A stretch of DNA of 64,000 nucleotides. Source: Micromonospora radicis (GTDB lineage Bacteria > Actinomycetota > Actinomycetes > Mycobacteriales > Micromonosporaceae). The position numbers and the translations under genes are program-made. The notes beneath the pieces were generated by a model. That model was not told where the DNA came from, ran no database searches, and saw nothing but the letters and a program-made list of their open reading frames with translations. The stretch spans positions 407,378 through 471,377 of the forward strand of contig NZ_QXEC01000002.1 of the NCBI RefSeq assembly GCF_003583405.1, written 5' to 3'. The stretch's first letter is position 1. Every line of letters begins with the position of its first letter. Positions 36,097-44,763 of this stretch are shown piece after piece.

Positions 36097-38841
36097 TTGA
36101 CCGAACTCGTCGGCCGTCACGCCGAGCTTGCGCAGCTCTCCGACTTTGTCACCCGGCTGTCCGAGCGGGGCGACGCGCGGCTGCTCTGGGGTGAGCCCGG
36201 GGTGGGCAAGTCGGCCCTGATCGCCGCCACCGCGCACCTCGCGCTGGCGGCCCAGCTGCGGCTGCTGCGGGCCTCCGGTTCGGAGTTCGAGGCCGACGTC
36301 AGCTACTCGTGCCTCAACCAGCTGCTCCTGCCGGTCCACGCCGACCTGGAGCGCCTGCCACCCGGGCCCCGGGAGGCGCTGGCGGTGGCGCTCGGCTTCC
36401 GGGCCGGCCCGCCACCGGACGCGCTGCTGGTCTGCAACGCCGCGTTGATGCTGGTCAAGGCGGTCGCCACCGAGGTGCCGGTGGTCCTGCTGGTGGACGA
36501 CGTCCAGTGGGTCGACCGGGCGAGCGCGATCGTGCTCAGCTTCATCGCCCGCCGCCTCGACGGTTGCCGGGCCGGCCTGCTGGCCTCGGCCAGGACGGGT
36601 ACGGCGAGTCTGCTCGACCCCCGGGGACTGGCCGAGATCGTCGTCCCGCCGCTCGACGACGAGGCCGCCGGACGCCTGGTCGACGCCACCTTCCCGCAGT
36701 TGACGCCGCGGATCCGGCAGCGGCTGCTGGATCTCGCCCAGGGCAATCCGCTGGCTCTGATGGAGCTGCCGGCGACGCTGGTGGGGGCCGTCGGGCGCAC
36801 CGCCGGGCGGGCGGAGGTGGTGCCGCTCAGCGACCGGCTGCAGGCGATGTTCGCCGCCCGCATCGCCGAGCTGCCCGAACCGACCCGCCGGCTGTTGCTG
36901 CTGGCCACCTTCGAGGGCACCGGCGACATCCGGATCCTGCGCGCCGCCGGTGACGACCAGCCCGGGCTCGCCGCGCTCGCCCCGGCGGAACGGGCGCAGC
37001 TCGTACGGGTGGACGACGCCACCGCGCGGATCGCGTTCCGGCATCCGCTGATCCGGTCGGCGATCGTGGCGATGTCCACCCACGAGGAGCGCCGCGGTGC
37101 GCACGTCGCCCTCGCCGGCGCGCTCCACGGCGACCAGGAACGTCGTGCCTGGCACCTGGCGGCAGCCGCCGTGGGGCCGGACGAGACGGTGGCGCAGCTG
37201 CTGGAGATGGCGGCGCATCGCGTCATGCTGCGCGGGGACGCGTTCGCCGCGGTCGCCGCGCTGGTCCGGGCCGGGGAACTCAGCGTGACCAGCGCCGACC
37301 GGGCCCGGCGCCTCGCCGAGGCCGCGTACATCGGCGTCGAGGCCAGCGGCGCCGTCGACGACGCGAAGACGTTGCTGACCGACGCGCGGCGGGCGGCGCC
37401 GGACGACACGGGCAGCCTGCACGCGGCCAACGCGGCCGCGTTCCTGATGCTCAACGGCGACGGTGACGTCAACACCGCACACCGGCTCCTCGTCGGCGCC
37501 ATCGAGACCGGCGACCACGGCTACCGGGCCGAGGATCCCGCGCTCATCGAGGCCATGCACACCCTGCTGCTGCTCTGCTGGTACGGCGGCACGCCCGCGT
37601 ACTGGGAGCCGTTCTACCGGCTCCTCGGCCGGCTCCGACCCCGGCCACCCGACGTCCTGGCCCTGGCCGGCCGGACGTTTCCCGACCCGGTACGCACCGC
37701 GGTGGCGGCGCTGCCCCAGGCCGATGCGATTCTCGCCGCGCTGCCGGACGAGACCGACCTGTCCCGGATCGTGCGGATCGGCACGGCGTCGGTCTACCTG
37801 GACCGCCTCGCCGACTGCCGCGAGTCCTCCTGGCGGCTGGTGCGGCACGGCCGGGACGGTGGACCACCCCGGCGGCACCTCGGCGCCCTGATGCACCTGT
37901 GCCTGGACGACTATCTCGTCGGCCGCTGGGACGAGGCCGAGGAGCTCGCGCGGGAGGGGCAGCGGATCTGCGCGGCGAGTGGCTTCTCGTTCTTCGCCTG
38001 GTACTTCCGGTACAACCGGGCGATCATCGCTGCCGGCCGGGGACGCTTCGACGAGGCGTACGCCCTCGCCGACGAGATGAGCCACTGGGCGCTTCCCCGC
38101 GGCGTCTCGGCGGCGGTGTCCTTCGCCCACCATCCGCGCACCCTGGCCGCTCTCGGCCAGGGCGACTGGGACGCCGCCTTCCGGCACGCCGCCGCGCTGA
38201 GCCCACCCGGTGTGCTCGCCTCCCACCTGCCGCACTGCACCTGGGTGATGTTCGATCTGGTGGAGGCGGCGGTGCGGACCGGGCGCACGGTCGAGGCCAG
38301 CGCCCACGTCGCGGCGATGCGATCGGCTGGCGTCGCCGCGCTGTCGACCCGGATGGCGCTGCTCGTGGCGGGTGCGGAGGCGCTCGTCGGAGACGACGAC
38401 GCGGCGACGGACCGGTTGACGGAGCTGCTGGCCGACCCGGCGACACAGCGGTGGTTGTTCGAGGTGTCCCGGATCCGGCTCGCCCTCGGCGAGAAGCTGC
38501 GCCGCGGCAGGTCGGCGTCGCAGGCCCGGCGGCACCTGCTCGCCGCCCGGGACGGATTCGCGGCCATGGCCGCCACACCGTGGCTGGAACGCACCCACGC
38601 CGAGCTGCGCGCCGCCAAGTACCGACTCGCGGACGTACCCTCGGACGGGCCGTCCGCCCTGACCGCCCAGGAGTCGCAGATCGCGCAGTTGGCGGCGAGC
38701 GGTCTGACCAACAAACAGATCGCCGAGCGCCTGTATCTGTCGCACCGGACCGTCGGCGCACACCTGTACCGGATCTTCCCCAAGCTCGGTGTCGCCTCGC
38801 GCGCCGGGCTCAGGGACGCGCTGACGACCGATCCCGGGTAG
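36097..38841 (+). CDS. Large LuxR-family (LAL) ATP-binding transcriptional regulator
   Basis: The 914-residue protein has an N-terminal AAA/STAND ATPase domain with Walker A GEPGVGKS (about 31-38) and Walker B VVLLVDDVQW, a long helical TPR-like middle, and a C-terminal LuxR helix-turn-helix (LTAQESQIAQLAASGLTNKQ). LAL regulators commonly activate secondary-metabolism or sugar-use genes. An in-frame stop at 36085-36087 rules out an upstream start, so it begins at the TTG of 36097-36099, preceded by GAGGAG. It is divergent from the AraC gene. Its 3' end overlaps the ferritin-like gene by 32 bases. Confidence 0.92.
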   Translation: MTELVGRHAELAQLSDFVTRLSERGDARLLWGEPGVGKSALIAATAHLALAAQLRLLRASGSEFEADVSYSCLNQLLLPVHADLERLPPGPREALAVALGFRAGPPPDALLVCNAALMLVKAVATEVPVVLLVDDVQWVDRASAIVLSFIARRLDGCRAGLLASARTGTASLLDPRGLAEIVVPPLDDEAAGRLVDATFPQLTPRIRQRLLDLAQGNPLALMELPATLVGAVGRTAGRAEVVPLSDRLQAMFAARIAELPEPTRRLLLLATFEGTGDIRILRAAGDDQPGLAALAPAERAQLVRVDDATARIAFRHPLIRSAIVAMSTHEERRGAHVALAGALHGDQERRAWHLAAAAVGPDETVAQLLEMAAHRVMLRGDAFAAVAALVRAGELSVTSADRARRLAEAAYIGVEASGAVDDAKTLLTDARRAAPDDTGSLHAANAAAFLMLNGDGDVNTAHRLLVGAIETGDHGYRAEDPALIEAMHTLLLLCWYGGTPAYWEPFYRLLGRLRPRPPDVLALAGRTFPDPVRTAVAALPQADAILAALPDETDLSRIVRIGTASVYLDRLADCRESSWRLVRHGRDGGPPRRHLGALMHLCLDDYLVGRWDEAEELAREGQRICAASGFSFFAWYFRYNRAIIAAGRGRFDEAYALADEMSHWALPRGVSAAVSFAHHPRTLAALGQGDWDAAFRHAAALSPPGVLASHLPHCTWVMFDLVEAAVRTGRTVEASAHVAAMRSAGVAALSTRMALLVAGAEALVGDDDAATDRLTELLADPATQRWLFEVSRIRLALGEKLRRGRSASQARRHLLAARDGFAAMAATPWLERTHAELRAAKYRLADVPSDGPSALTAQESQIAQLAASGLTNKQIAERLYLSHRTVGAHLYRIFPKLGVASRAGLRDALTTDPG

Positions 38842-39421
38842 CCGGGCGGGGCCGGGGGACGGCGGAGCACGGGGCGCTCAGGTTGGCGGCCTGGGCCTCC
38901 TTCTCCGCCAGTAGTCCCTCCAGCAGCCGGCGGGTGGTGGGATCGTCGTCGCCGACCCAGCGCACCGCCTCCTGCAGGGTCTGGACGAGAATCCGCGCCC
39001 CGATCAGGTTCTGGGTCAGGATGCCGGCGAGGTCGCCGTCGGGGAACGTCTGGAACGCCACCCGGGAGCGGCCGGTCAGGTGCTGTGGATCGAGGTCGGC
39101 GTGGTACCCGAGCTGCCGGATCCGGGCCGCCAGCAGCCGTGCGCCCGCGCGGTCCCGGTCCGCACAGGCGTGCAGGAACTCCGCGACGGGTCGGTCGGCC
39201 GGCGCGCCGACCAGCAGCGCGTGCTGGTCGTGTTGCAGCGACGCCACGACCAGGCTCGCCAGCAGGACGTTCAGCAGTTCCGCCAGGGCCGGCAGGTCGG
39301 CCCGGTTGGACGGGGTGACCGGCCCGTCGTCCAGGTCGAACAGCGCCCGGTCGCGCAACTCCCGCGTGCGTACCACGGGTGGCGGCGGTCCGGCGTCTTC
39401 CCGCCCGGCTGGCTTCGTCAT
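38810..39421 (-). CDS. Ferritin-like (bacterioferritin-type) protein lacking iron ligands
   Basis: The 203-residue protein aligns, from memory, with the bacterioferritin/DPS-like family over about residues 40-175: LLNVLLASLVVASLQHDQHA, VAEFLHACADRDRAGARLLA, ARIRQLG, NLIGARILVQTLQEAVRWVG and DDDPTTRRLLEGLLAEKE. At positions where active relatives carry metal-binding Glu and His, this protein has other residues: ATE is ASL, EEQQHAD is DRDRAGA, EDLVAER is QNLIGAR and EEEHAD is KEAQAA. It probably keeps the four-helix fold but cannot build a di-iron site. The ATG at 39419-39421 follows GAGG. Its tail overlaps the convergent LuxR-type gene. Confidence 0.75.
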   Translation of the reverse strand: MTKPAGREDAGPPPPVVRTRELRDRALFDLDDGPVTPSNRADLPALAELLNVLLASLVVASLQHDQHALLVGAPADRPVAEFLHACADRDRAGARLLAARIRQLGYHADLDPQHLTGRSRVAFQTFPDGDLAGILTQNLIGARILVQTLQEAVRWVGDDDPTTRRLLEGLLAEKEAQAANLSAPCSAVPRPRPATRDRSSARP

Positions 39422-39732
39422 GCCTCGATGGTCGGGCGCCGGCCACCGCCGTACATCTGTCAAACGACCTAACGCCCGTCCGGGGTGCCGCTGCCCCGGC
39501 CCACGCCCGGGTCGGGCCCGTACCCGGCGCCTGCGGGCCGGCGAACCCGGCCGGTCGCCGGGTGGGGTCCGCCGCCGATCGGCCCGGGACGCTAGGTCGT
39601 CGTCCGTGGCACCCCGGGAAGCCGCAGACAGATGACTGATGAGCGCGGCCCGGCCAGGCCGAAGAGTGGAGCCCGTCAGTACGCCGATCCGGCCTCCCGG
39701 CCGGATGCGTCAGGAACGAGAAGAGGTACGCC

Positions 39733-40038
39733 ATGATCGTCCATCACGGTTTCCACGCCGTCATGACCGCCCGGCCGGGCCGGGGTGACGAACTGGTCGC
39801 CCTGCTGCTCGACGCGCCCTCCCTGCCCGACGACGACTGTGTCGTCTTCCTGGTCAGCCGCTCCGGCACCGACCCCGACGTGGTCTCGGTCGCCGAGGGA
39901 TGGACCAGCCGGGAGGCGCACGCCAGGTTCTTCGCCGCCGATCCGGCACAGGCGTTCGTCGCGCGGCTCCAGCCGCTGCTGGCCGGCGAGTCGCACTACA
40001 CCGACGCGGTACCCGTCGGCGGCAAGCCGTCGTTCTGA
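39733..40038 (+). CDS. Antibiotic biosynthesis monooxygenase (ABM) domain protein
   Basis: The 101-residue protein is a single ABM-fold domain: HHGFHAVMTARPGRGDELVA at the start, VFLVSRSGTDPDVVSVAEGW in the middle and HARFFAADPAQAFVARLQPL near the end. Such small dimeric proteins include cofactor-free quinone-forming monooxygenases and quinol-handling proteins. It heads a four-gene operon with an esterase, a methyltransferase and a dehydrogenase/reductase. The ATG follows GAAGAGG. The 311-base region upstream (39422-39732) contains no other gene that I can support and presumably holds the operon promoter. Confidence 0.8.
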   Translation: MIVHHGFHAVMTARPGRGDELVALLLDAPSLPDDDCVVFLVSRSGTDPDVVSVAEGWTSREAHARFFAADPAQAFVARLQPLLAGESHYTDAVPVGGKPSF

Positions 40039-40075
40039 ACCGCCACCGTACCCATCGAGAGCGCAGGAGCCGACC

Positions 40076-41071
40076 ATGAGACTCGCCCGACCCGACATCG
40101 ATCCCGAGCTGCGTACGCTGCTCGCCGACCTGCCCCTGTCGTCCCAGCTCAGCACCGAACTGCTCGCGCAGCTCCGACAGCTTCCCGCGCCCCCGGTCGA
40201 GGGCCTTCTCGACGGGCGTGCCGTGCAACGGCGCGAGGTCACCGTGGCCCGGGCCGACGGGGGCCGGATCCCGTTGTCGATCTTCAGCCCGGAACGGACG
40301 GAATCCACCGGGGCGCCGTGCGTCTACTGGCTGCACGGCGGCGGGATGGTGATGGGGGACCGCTTCTCGCAGATCGACATCCCGCTGGAGTGGCTCAACC
40401 GCTTCGGTGCGGTCGTGGTCAGCGCGGACTATCGGCTGGCGCCGGAGGCCACCGGCACCACGCTGGTCGAGGACTGCTACCAGGGCCTGCTCTGGACCGC
40501 CGAACACGCCGCCGGGCTGGGCGTCGACCCGAACCGCCTGATCGTCGCCGGGATCAGCGCCGGTGGTGGCCTGGCCGCCGGTGTCACGCTGCTGGCCCGC
40601 GACCGCGGCACCCCGCCGATCGCCGCCCAGGTGTTGATCTGCCCGATGCTCGACCACCGCAACGACACCACGTCGAGCCGTCAGTACTCGGGTGAACCGG
40701 GGGTCTGGACCCGTGAGATGAACGAGTTCGGCTGGCGGTCGGTCCTCGGCGACCTGCCGGACTCCGAGGTGCCCGCCTACGTCTCGCCCGCTACCGCCGA
40801 GGACCTCGCCAACCTGCCGACCACCTACATCGACGCCGGTACGGCGGAGGTGTTCCGCGACGAGGACGTCGCCTACGCCAGCCGGATCTGGGCCGCTGGC
40901 GGTCAGGCGGAGCTGCACGTCTGGGCCGGCGGCTGCCACGGCTTCGACGCCCTGTTCCCCGGTACCCGCGTCGCCACGGCGGCCCGTCGTACCCGCAACA
41001 ACTGGCTCACCCGGGTGCTGACCTCGCTCCGCGCCGACGAGCGTCGCGCCGTCACGACGAGTGCGCCGTGA
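40076..41071 (+). CDS. Alpha/beta hydrolase of the hormone-sensitive lipase family
   Basis: The 331-residue protein has the HSL oxyanion motif HGGGMVMG, the nucleophile elbow GISAGGG, the acid in TYIDAGTAEVFRDED and the catalytic His in GGCHGFD. It should be a cytoplasmic carboxylesterase acting on small esters. The ATG at 40076 follows GCAGGAG, 37 bases after the ABM gene. Its stop overlaps the next start as GTGA. Confidence 0.9.
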   Translation: MRLARPDIDPELRTLLADLPLSSQLSTELLAQLRQLPAPPVEGLLDGRAVQRREVTVARADGGRIPLSIFSPERTESTGAPCVYWLHGGGMVMGDRFSQIDIPLEWLNRFGAVVVSADYRLAPEATGTTLVEDCYQGLLWTAEHAAGLGVDPNRLIVAGISAGGGLAAGVTLLARDRGTPPIAAQVLICPMLDHRNDTTSSRQYSGEPGVWTREMNEFGWRSVLGDLPDSEVPAYVSPATAEDLANLPTTYIDAGTAEVFRDEDVAYASRIWAAGGQAELHVWAGGCHGFDALFPGTRVATAARRTRNNWLTRVLTSLRADERRAVTTSAP

Positions 41072-41757
41072 CCGCGTTCGCCGCCGCCCCCGCCGACCCG
41101 ACCGCCCCGTCGACGCGGGCCGGCCACGACGACCGGGCCGCGTTCCTGCGCGAGTTCCTCCGCGCCCCGTTCACCGTCGCCGCCCTCACCCCCAGCGGCC
41201 GACCGCTGTCCGAGGCGGTCACCGCGACCGTGCCCCGCGACGGCGCGCCACTGGTGGTGGAACTCGGCCCCGGCACCGGGGCGTTCACGGCGGCGATCCA
41301 GCGGCGGCTCACCGCCGGCGGGCGGCACCTGGCCGTCGAGATCAACGCCCGGTTCGCCGAGCGGCTGGCCGCCCGCTACCCCCGGGTGGACCTCGCCGTG
41401 GCCGACGCGCGCGGCCTGCGGGACATCCTGACCCAACGCGGCCACGACCGCGCGGACGCGATCGTGAGCGGCCTGCCCTGGGCCGCGTTCGCTCCGGACC
41501 GGCAGGACGACCTGCTCGACGCGGTGACCGCCGGCCTCGCCACGCACGGCGTGTTCACCACCTTCGCGTACGCGCACACGCGGTGGACCCCGCCGGCCCG
41601 CCGGCTGCGGCGTCTGTTGCGGGCCCGCTTCGCGGAGGTGGTGCCCGGCCGGACGGTCTGGGCCAACCTGCCGCCGGCCTTCGTCTACTACTGCCGCCAC
41701 CCCCGCCCGGCCACCGCGCCGACGGGTCCGACGAACGAACGGGTGGGTCGACCATGA
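41068..41757 (+). CDS. SAM-dependent methyltransferase, phospholipid or rRNA-adenine N-methyltransferase-like
   Basis: The 229-residue protein begins FLREFLRAPFTVAALTPSG and has the SAM motif VVELGPGTGAFTAAIQ, an acidic strand end in LAVEINARF, the motif IVSGLPWAAF and a C-terminal ANLPPAFVYYCRHPR. This combination resembles PmtA-type phosphatidylethanolamine N-methyltransferases and the related KsgA-like group. In this operon it may instead modify a small metabolite. It overlaps its neighbours on both sides by four bases (GTGA and ATGA), so expression is tightly coupled. Confidence 0.82.
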   Translation: MTAFAAAPADPTAPSTRAGHDDRAAFLREFLRAPFTVAALTPSGRPLSEAVTATVPRDGAPLVVELGPGTGAFTAAIQRRLTAGGRHLAVEINARFAERLAARYPRVDLAVADARGLRDILTQRGHDRADAIVSGLPWAAFAPDRQDDLLDAVTAGLATHGVFTTFAYAHTRWTPPARRLRRLLRARFAEVVPGRTVWANLPPAFVYYCRHPRPATAPTGPTNERVGRP

Positions 41758-42512
41758 AGATCGCGATTGTCAGCGGCGCCAGCTCCGGGATCGGCCGAAG
41801 CGCCGCGGTCCACCTCGCTCGGCGTGGGGCCGGCGTGATCCTGACCTACCACGGCAACCGGGACGGCGCCCTGGAGACGGTTGCCGCCATCGACGGCGAC
41901 GGCGGCCGGGCCGTCGCGCTGCCACTCGACCTCGGCGACAGCGCGGCCTTCCCGGCCTTCCGCGCGGCGGTCGAGGCGGCACTGCGCGACACGTGGCAGC
42001 GGGACACCTTCGACTTCCTGGTCAACAACGCCGGATCCAGTCGGCTGGCGTTGTTCGAGGACACCACCGAGGACATCTTCGACACGCTCGTGCGGGTGCT
42101 GCTCAAGGCGCCGTTCTTCCTGACCCAGACGTTGTTGCCGCTGCTCGTCGACGGCGGCGCGATCGTCAACACCACGAGCAACGCGGCCCGGCGCTCCGGC
42201 ATGGAACCCGGCTACTCCGCGTACGGCAGCATGAAGGGTGGGCTGGTGGTGTTGACCCGCTACCTGGCCAAGGAACTCAGCACCCGGGGCATCCGGGTGA
42301 ACTCCGTCTCGCCCGGCGCCACCCGCACCCGGATCGCCGGCAACGCCTTCGAGCGCCATCCGGAGGCGATCCCGGCGATAGCGGCGAGGACCGCCCTCGG
42401 CCGACTCGGCGAACCCGACGACATCGGCATGGTCATCGCGACCCTCCTCGCCGAGGAGTGCCGGTGGATCACGGCGCAGGACATCGAGGTCTCCGGCGGC
42501 TACAACCTCTGA
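41754..42512 (+). CDS. Short-chain dehydrogenase/reductase
   Basis: The 252-residue protein has the classical SDR features: cofactor motif SGASSGIGRSAAVHL, NNAG in FLVNNAGSS, the Ser at TTSNAARRSG, catalytic Tyr and Lys in YSAYGSMKGG, and the substrate-side VNSVSPGATRTRI. Basic residues near the end of the second strand suggest NADPH. It should reduce or oxidise the product handled by the operon. The ATG overlaps the methyltransferase stop. Confidence 0.92.
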   Translation: MKIAIVSGASSGIGRSAAVHLARRGAGVILTYHGNRDGALETVAAIDGDGGRAVALPLDLGDSAAFPAFRAAVEAALRDTWQRDTFDFLVNNAGSSRLALFEDTTEDIFDTLVRVLLKAPFFLTQTLLPLLVDGGAIVNTTSNAARRSGMEPGYSAYGSMKGGLVVLTRYLAKELSTRGIRVNSVSPGATRTRIAGNAFERHPEAIPAIAARTALGRLGEPDDIGMVIATLLAEECRWITAQDIEVSGGYNL

Positions 42513-42553
42513 CCAGCCGCGGCCGGTGACCCCGAGCCGGCACCGGCCCTGTC

Positions 42554-43453
42554 TCAGCGACGGTGCCGGTCGCCGGCCGTGCCCGGATCGTCGTCTCGTC
42601 GAACCGATTCCAGCTCCTTCACGACCTCCCGCATCCGGTTCCGGTCACCGGCGCGCTCCAGGACGTCCAGCAGCCGCTCGGCGGTGTAGGCGTACCCGGC
42701 GTGGCCGGGGCTGGTCTCGGGTCGGCGGGCGGCGAGCGCCCGCTCGAGAAGCTCGATCGCGGCCACGAACTCGCCCAGATCCGCGTTGGCGGTCGCCAGG
42801 TTCTCCAGCGTGGCCAGCGTCGCGGGCTCGACTTCACCGAGGGTCCGACGACGTGCCTCGTAGGTCTCGGACAGGACCACGCCGGCCGACCGCGCCTCGC
42901 CCAGCTGGGCCAACACCGTGCCGAGGTTGTGGGCGGCCGCCAGGGTCGCGGGGGCGTCGGCGCCGAGCAGGGCGGACCGGGCGACGCGTACCCGCTCGTA
43001 GAGTCTTCGCGCCGCGTGCAGGCCGCCGTTCGCCTCGTCGAGCGAGGCGGCGACGCGGACCATCTCCTCGAGAGTCACGAGGTGAGCCGGGTCCGCCGGT
43101 GGCGCCGAGCCGACGGCTTCGGCATCCGACCGTTGGACCGGCACCGGTCGCGCTGCCCTGGCGTTGCCGTGGTTGGCCTGCCGCCACACGTCGAGCAGCG
43201 CCGCCGTCTCCTCCGTCGAGGCGGCGCAGGCGGTGGCGAGAGCCACGACGAACCCTCGTGGGATGTGGCCGTCACCGGAGAGATGGCGGCTGATGGTCGA
43301 CCGGGACAGTCCCGCGCCGGCGGATCGGTTGTCATCCGCAATCTGCCGTACGGATCTGCCGGATTCGGTCACCAGTTCGTTCAGTAGTTGCCGGAGTCTG
43401 GCGCGCGCGGTGACCGGCCCGGTCGATTCCGCGAACACGGAGTCGCTGCTCAT
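42554..43453 (-). CDS. XRE-like regulator with tetratricopeptide repeats
   Basis: The 299-residue protein has an N-terminal helix-turn-helix (about 10-75) with LSRSTISRHLSGDGHIPRGF and a C-terminal TPR-like region (about 120-280) with repeated helix pairs such as AAHNLGTVLAQLGEARSAGV and ATLENLATANADLGEFVAAI. Such proteins act as DNA-binding regulators that sense peptides or protein partners. The ATG at 43451-43453 follows GGGGA; the frame extends upstream with a different residue composition. It is convergent with the SDR gene. Confidence 0.82.
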   Translation of the reverse strand: MSSDSVFAESTGPVTARARLRQLLNELVTESGRSVRQIADDNRSAGAGLSRSTISRHLSGDGHIPRGFVVALATACAASTEETAALLDVWRQANHGNARAARPVPVQRSDAEAVGSAPPADPAHLVTLEEMVRVAASLDEANGGLHAARRLYERVRVARSALLGADAPATLAAAHNLGTVLAQLGEARSAGVVLSETYEARRRTLGEVEPATLATLENLATANADLGEFVAAIELLERALAARRPETSPGHAGYAYTAERLLDVLERAGDRNRMREVVKELESVRRDDDPGTAGDRHRR

Positions 43454-43525
43454 GAGATCCCCGCAGTTGTCGTACCGTGCTGTCCGGTGGCGTGTCCCGA
43501 CGACAGTAGACGGTGCCGACCTGTC

Positions 43526-43590
43526 CCGGGACGGCCGCACAGTGTCTCGTTGGCGACTCGGACCCGGCTCGGGACGGCCGCAGAATGTCT
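43526..43590. repeat. Direct repeat CGGGACGGCCGCA..TGTCT
   Basis: CGGGACGGCCGCACAGTGTCT (43526-43546) recurs as CGGGACGGCCGCAGAATGTCT (43570-43590), 44 bases apart, 19 of 21 bases identical. The second copy contains the ATG of a possible short frame (43585). Confidence 0.8.
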
Positions 43591-43721
43591 TTCGACTGGT
43601 CCGACGTGACCATTTACGGCCGTGTTCGTCCACCCCCATTGCTGGGTGATCGGGACAGCCTCAACTTGGATCTCGATCCGCGCTACCTGCGGGACCGAGA
43701 CCACGGAAAGGTGCCAAGCCA

Positions 43722-43916
43722 ATGGCCGTCATCTTCATTCACTGGCTCCTCACGGTGGATCCCGCGCCGGCTCCGATCTGGCTGCCGTCCGCCACCGCCG
43801 CCCTCAAGTTCCTGTCGGCGCTCGTGGGGTTCCTGGCCACCGCGGTACCGGTGGCCCTGCGGGTGTACCGGTCGGCTCGTCAGTGGCTCCGGCGGTGTGC
43901 CGTCAGCCGAGGCTGA
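43722..43916 (+). CDS. Small hypothetical membrane protein
   Basis: The 64-residue protein is hydrophobic with one or two membrane segments and a basic C-terminus (YRSARQWLRRCAVSRG). Third codon positions are almost all G or C, supporting real translation. AAGG lies about 8 bases upstream of the ATG. A second frame beginning at 43585 also looks coding up to about 43725 (MSFDWSDVTIYGRVRPPP...), so this could be the end of a longer, frame-disrupted gene. No family is recognised. Confidence 0.5.
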   Translation: MAVIFIHWLLTVDPAPAPIWLPSATAALKFLSALVGFLATAVPVALRVYRSARQWLRRCAVSRG

Positions 43917-44181
43917 CCAGCGCGGCAACCCGTCCACGGGCGCTCTCGTCCGGTCGTCCGCCCGGTCCCGTCGGGGGCCGGGCGGGCGCGTCCCGTCGGA
44001 CGCCGCCGTGGGCTGGTACCCCGGTGAGGAACGCGTGCCACGCGGGCCGGCTGATCCGTAGTGCCGGACCGTCGGGATCCTTGCTGTCCCGAACGAGTAC
44101 GGCGGCCTTCGCGCTCGCGACCTCCACGCAGTTTCCTTGGCAACTGCGGGAACTCTTGCGCCACGACACGGGCGTAGGCAT
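43903..44181 (-). CDS. DUF397 family protein with C-terminal extension
   Basis: The 92-residue protein has a DUF397 domain: SWRKSSRSCQGNCVEVA, VLVRDSKDPDGPALRIS and WHAFLTGV. DUF397 proteins are very common in actinomycetes beside XRE/DUF5753 regulators, as here (45191-46096), and may act as their partners. The residues after about 60 are a Pro/Arg/Gly-rich extension not usual for the family. The ATG at 44179-44181 is preceded by GGAGGAA at a rather long spacing. The 3' end overlaps the small membrane protein gene by 14 bases. Confidence 0.82.
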   Translation of the reverse strand: MPTPVSWRKSSRSCQGNCVEVASAKAAVLVRDSKDPDGPALRISRPAWHAFLTGVPAHGGVRRDAPARPPTGPGGRPDESARGRVAALVSLG

Positions 44182-44436
44182 GTCGCCCAACGTTCCTCCT
44201 CCGTCGGCGGCCGACGTCTCGCCACGGTCGCTGGGGCGATGAGCGGGCCCGATCGTGCGGCGATCCAGAGTGTAGATAGTTTTCGATGTGCAGGCTAGCC
44301 TGTCCGAAGAGACCGATGTTCTTCCGAGGTGGGTATCCAAGAACAGGACACGAGTATGCTGCTTTCCGGTTGATCTCGCCGTGGTCGCCTGACCAGTGCG
44401 CAATCGGAAGCAGGCGGGTCGCGCGAGGAGGTGGCG

Positions 44437-44763
44437 GTGCCCGGCGGTGGTTTCGTGGACAGGCCGGCGCGTGTGCGCCCGGCGCCGTTTCGGGACGAGT
44501 GTCGCCGAGGCATGCGCGACTCCCGCCCGTCCGACGACGATGAACCGACATCGCCGGTTCGGCTGGCCGTCTACGCGGCCGGTACGGGGGTGATCGCCGT
44601 GTCGGCCGGAAAAGGGCTCGGCGACCTGCTGTTCCCCGACAGTGGAACCGCGAGAATGGCGACGCTCGTCGTCATGATGCTTGTCGTCGGCGGCGTCGCC
44701 GGTGTTCTCGCCGATCCTGTTCTGTCAGCCATCTCGGCTGCGCGGAGACGTCATCGTCGATAG
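44437..44763 (+). CDS. Small hypothetical membrane protein
   Basis: The 108-residue protein has an Arg-rich and acidic N-terminus and two membrane segments (about 48-66 and 78-96), ending with a basic tail (SAARRRHRR). The GTG at 44437 is preceded by AGGAGG at 5 bases, a strong site; an ATG at 44512 is a shorter alternative. Its 3' end overlaps the convergent small membrane gene by 13 bases. No family is recognised. Confidence 0.5.
   Translation: MPGGGFVDRPARVRPAPFRDECRRGMRDSRPSDDDEPTSPVRLAVYAAGTGVIAVSAGKGLGDLLFPDSGTARMATLVVMMLVVGGVAGVLADPVLSAISAARRRHRR

Noticed and set aside
35725..38763. 1012-residue minus-strand frame across the LuxR-type gene
   Set aside because: It is antisense to a clear ATPase/HTH protein; residues are Gln/Arg/Gly-rich as in other shadow frames.
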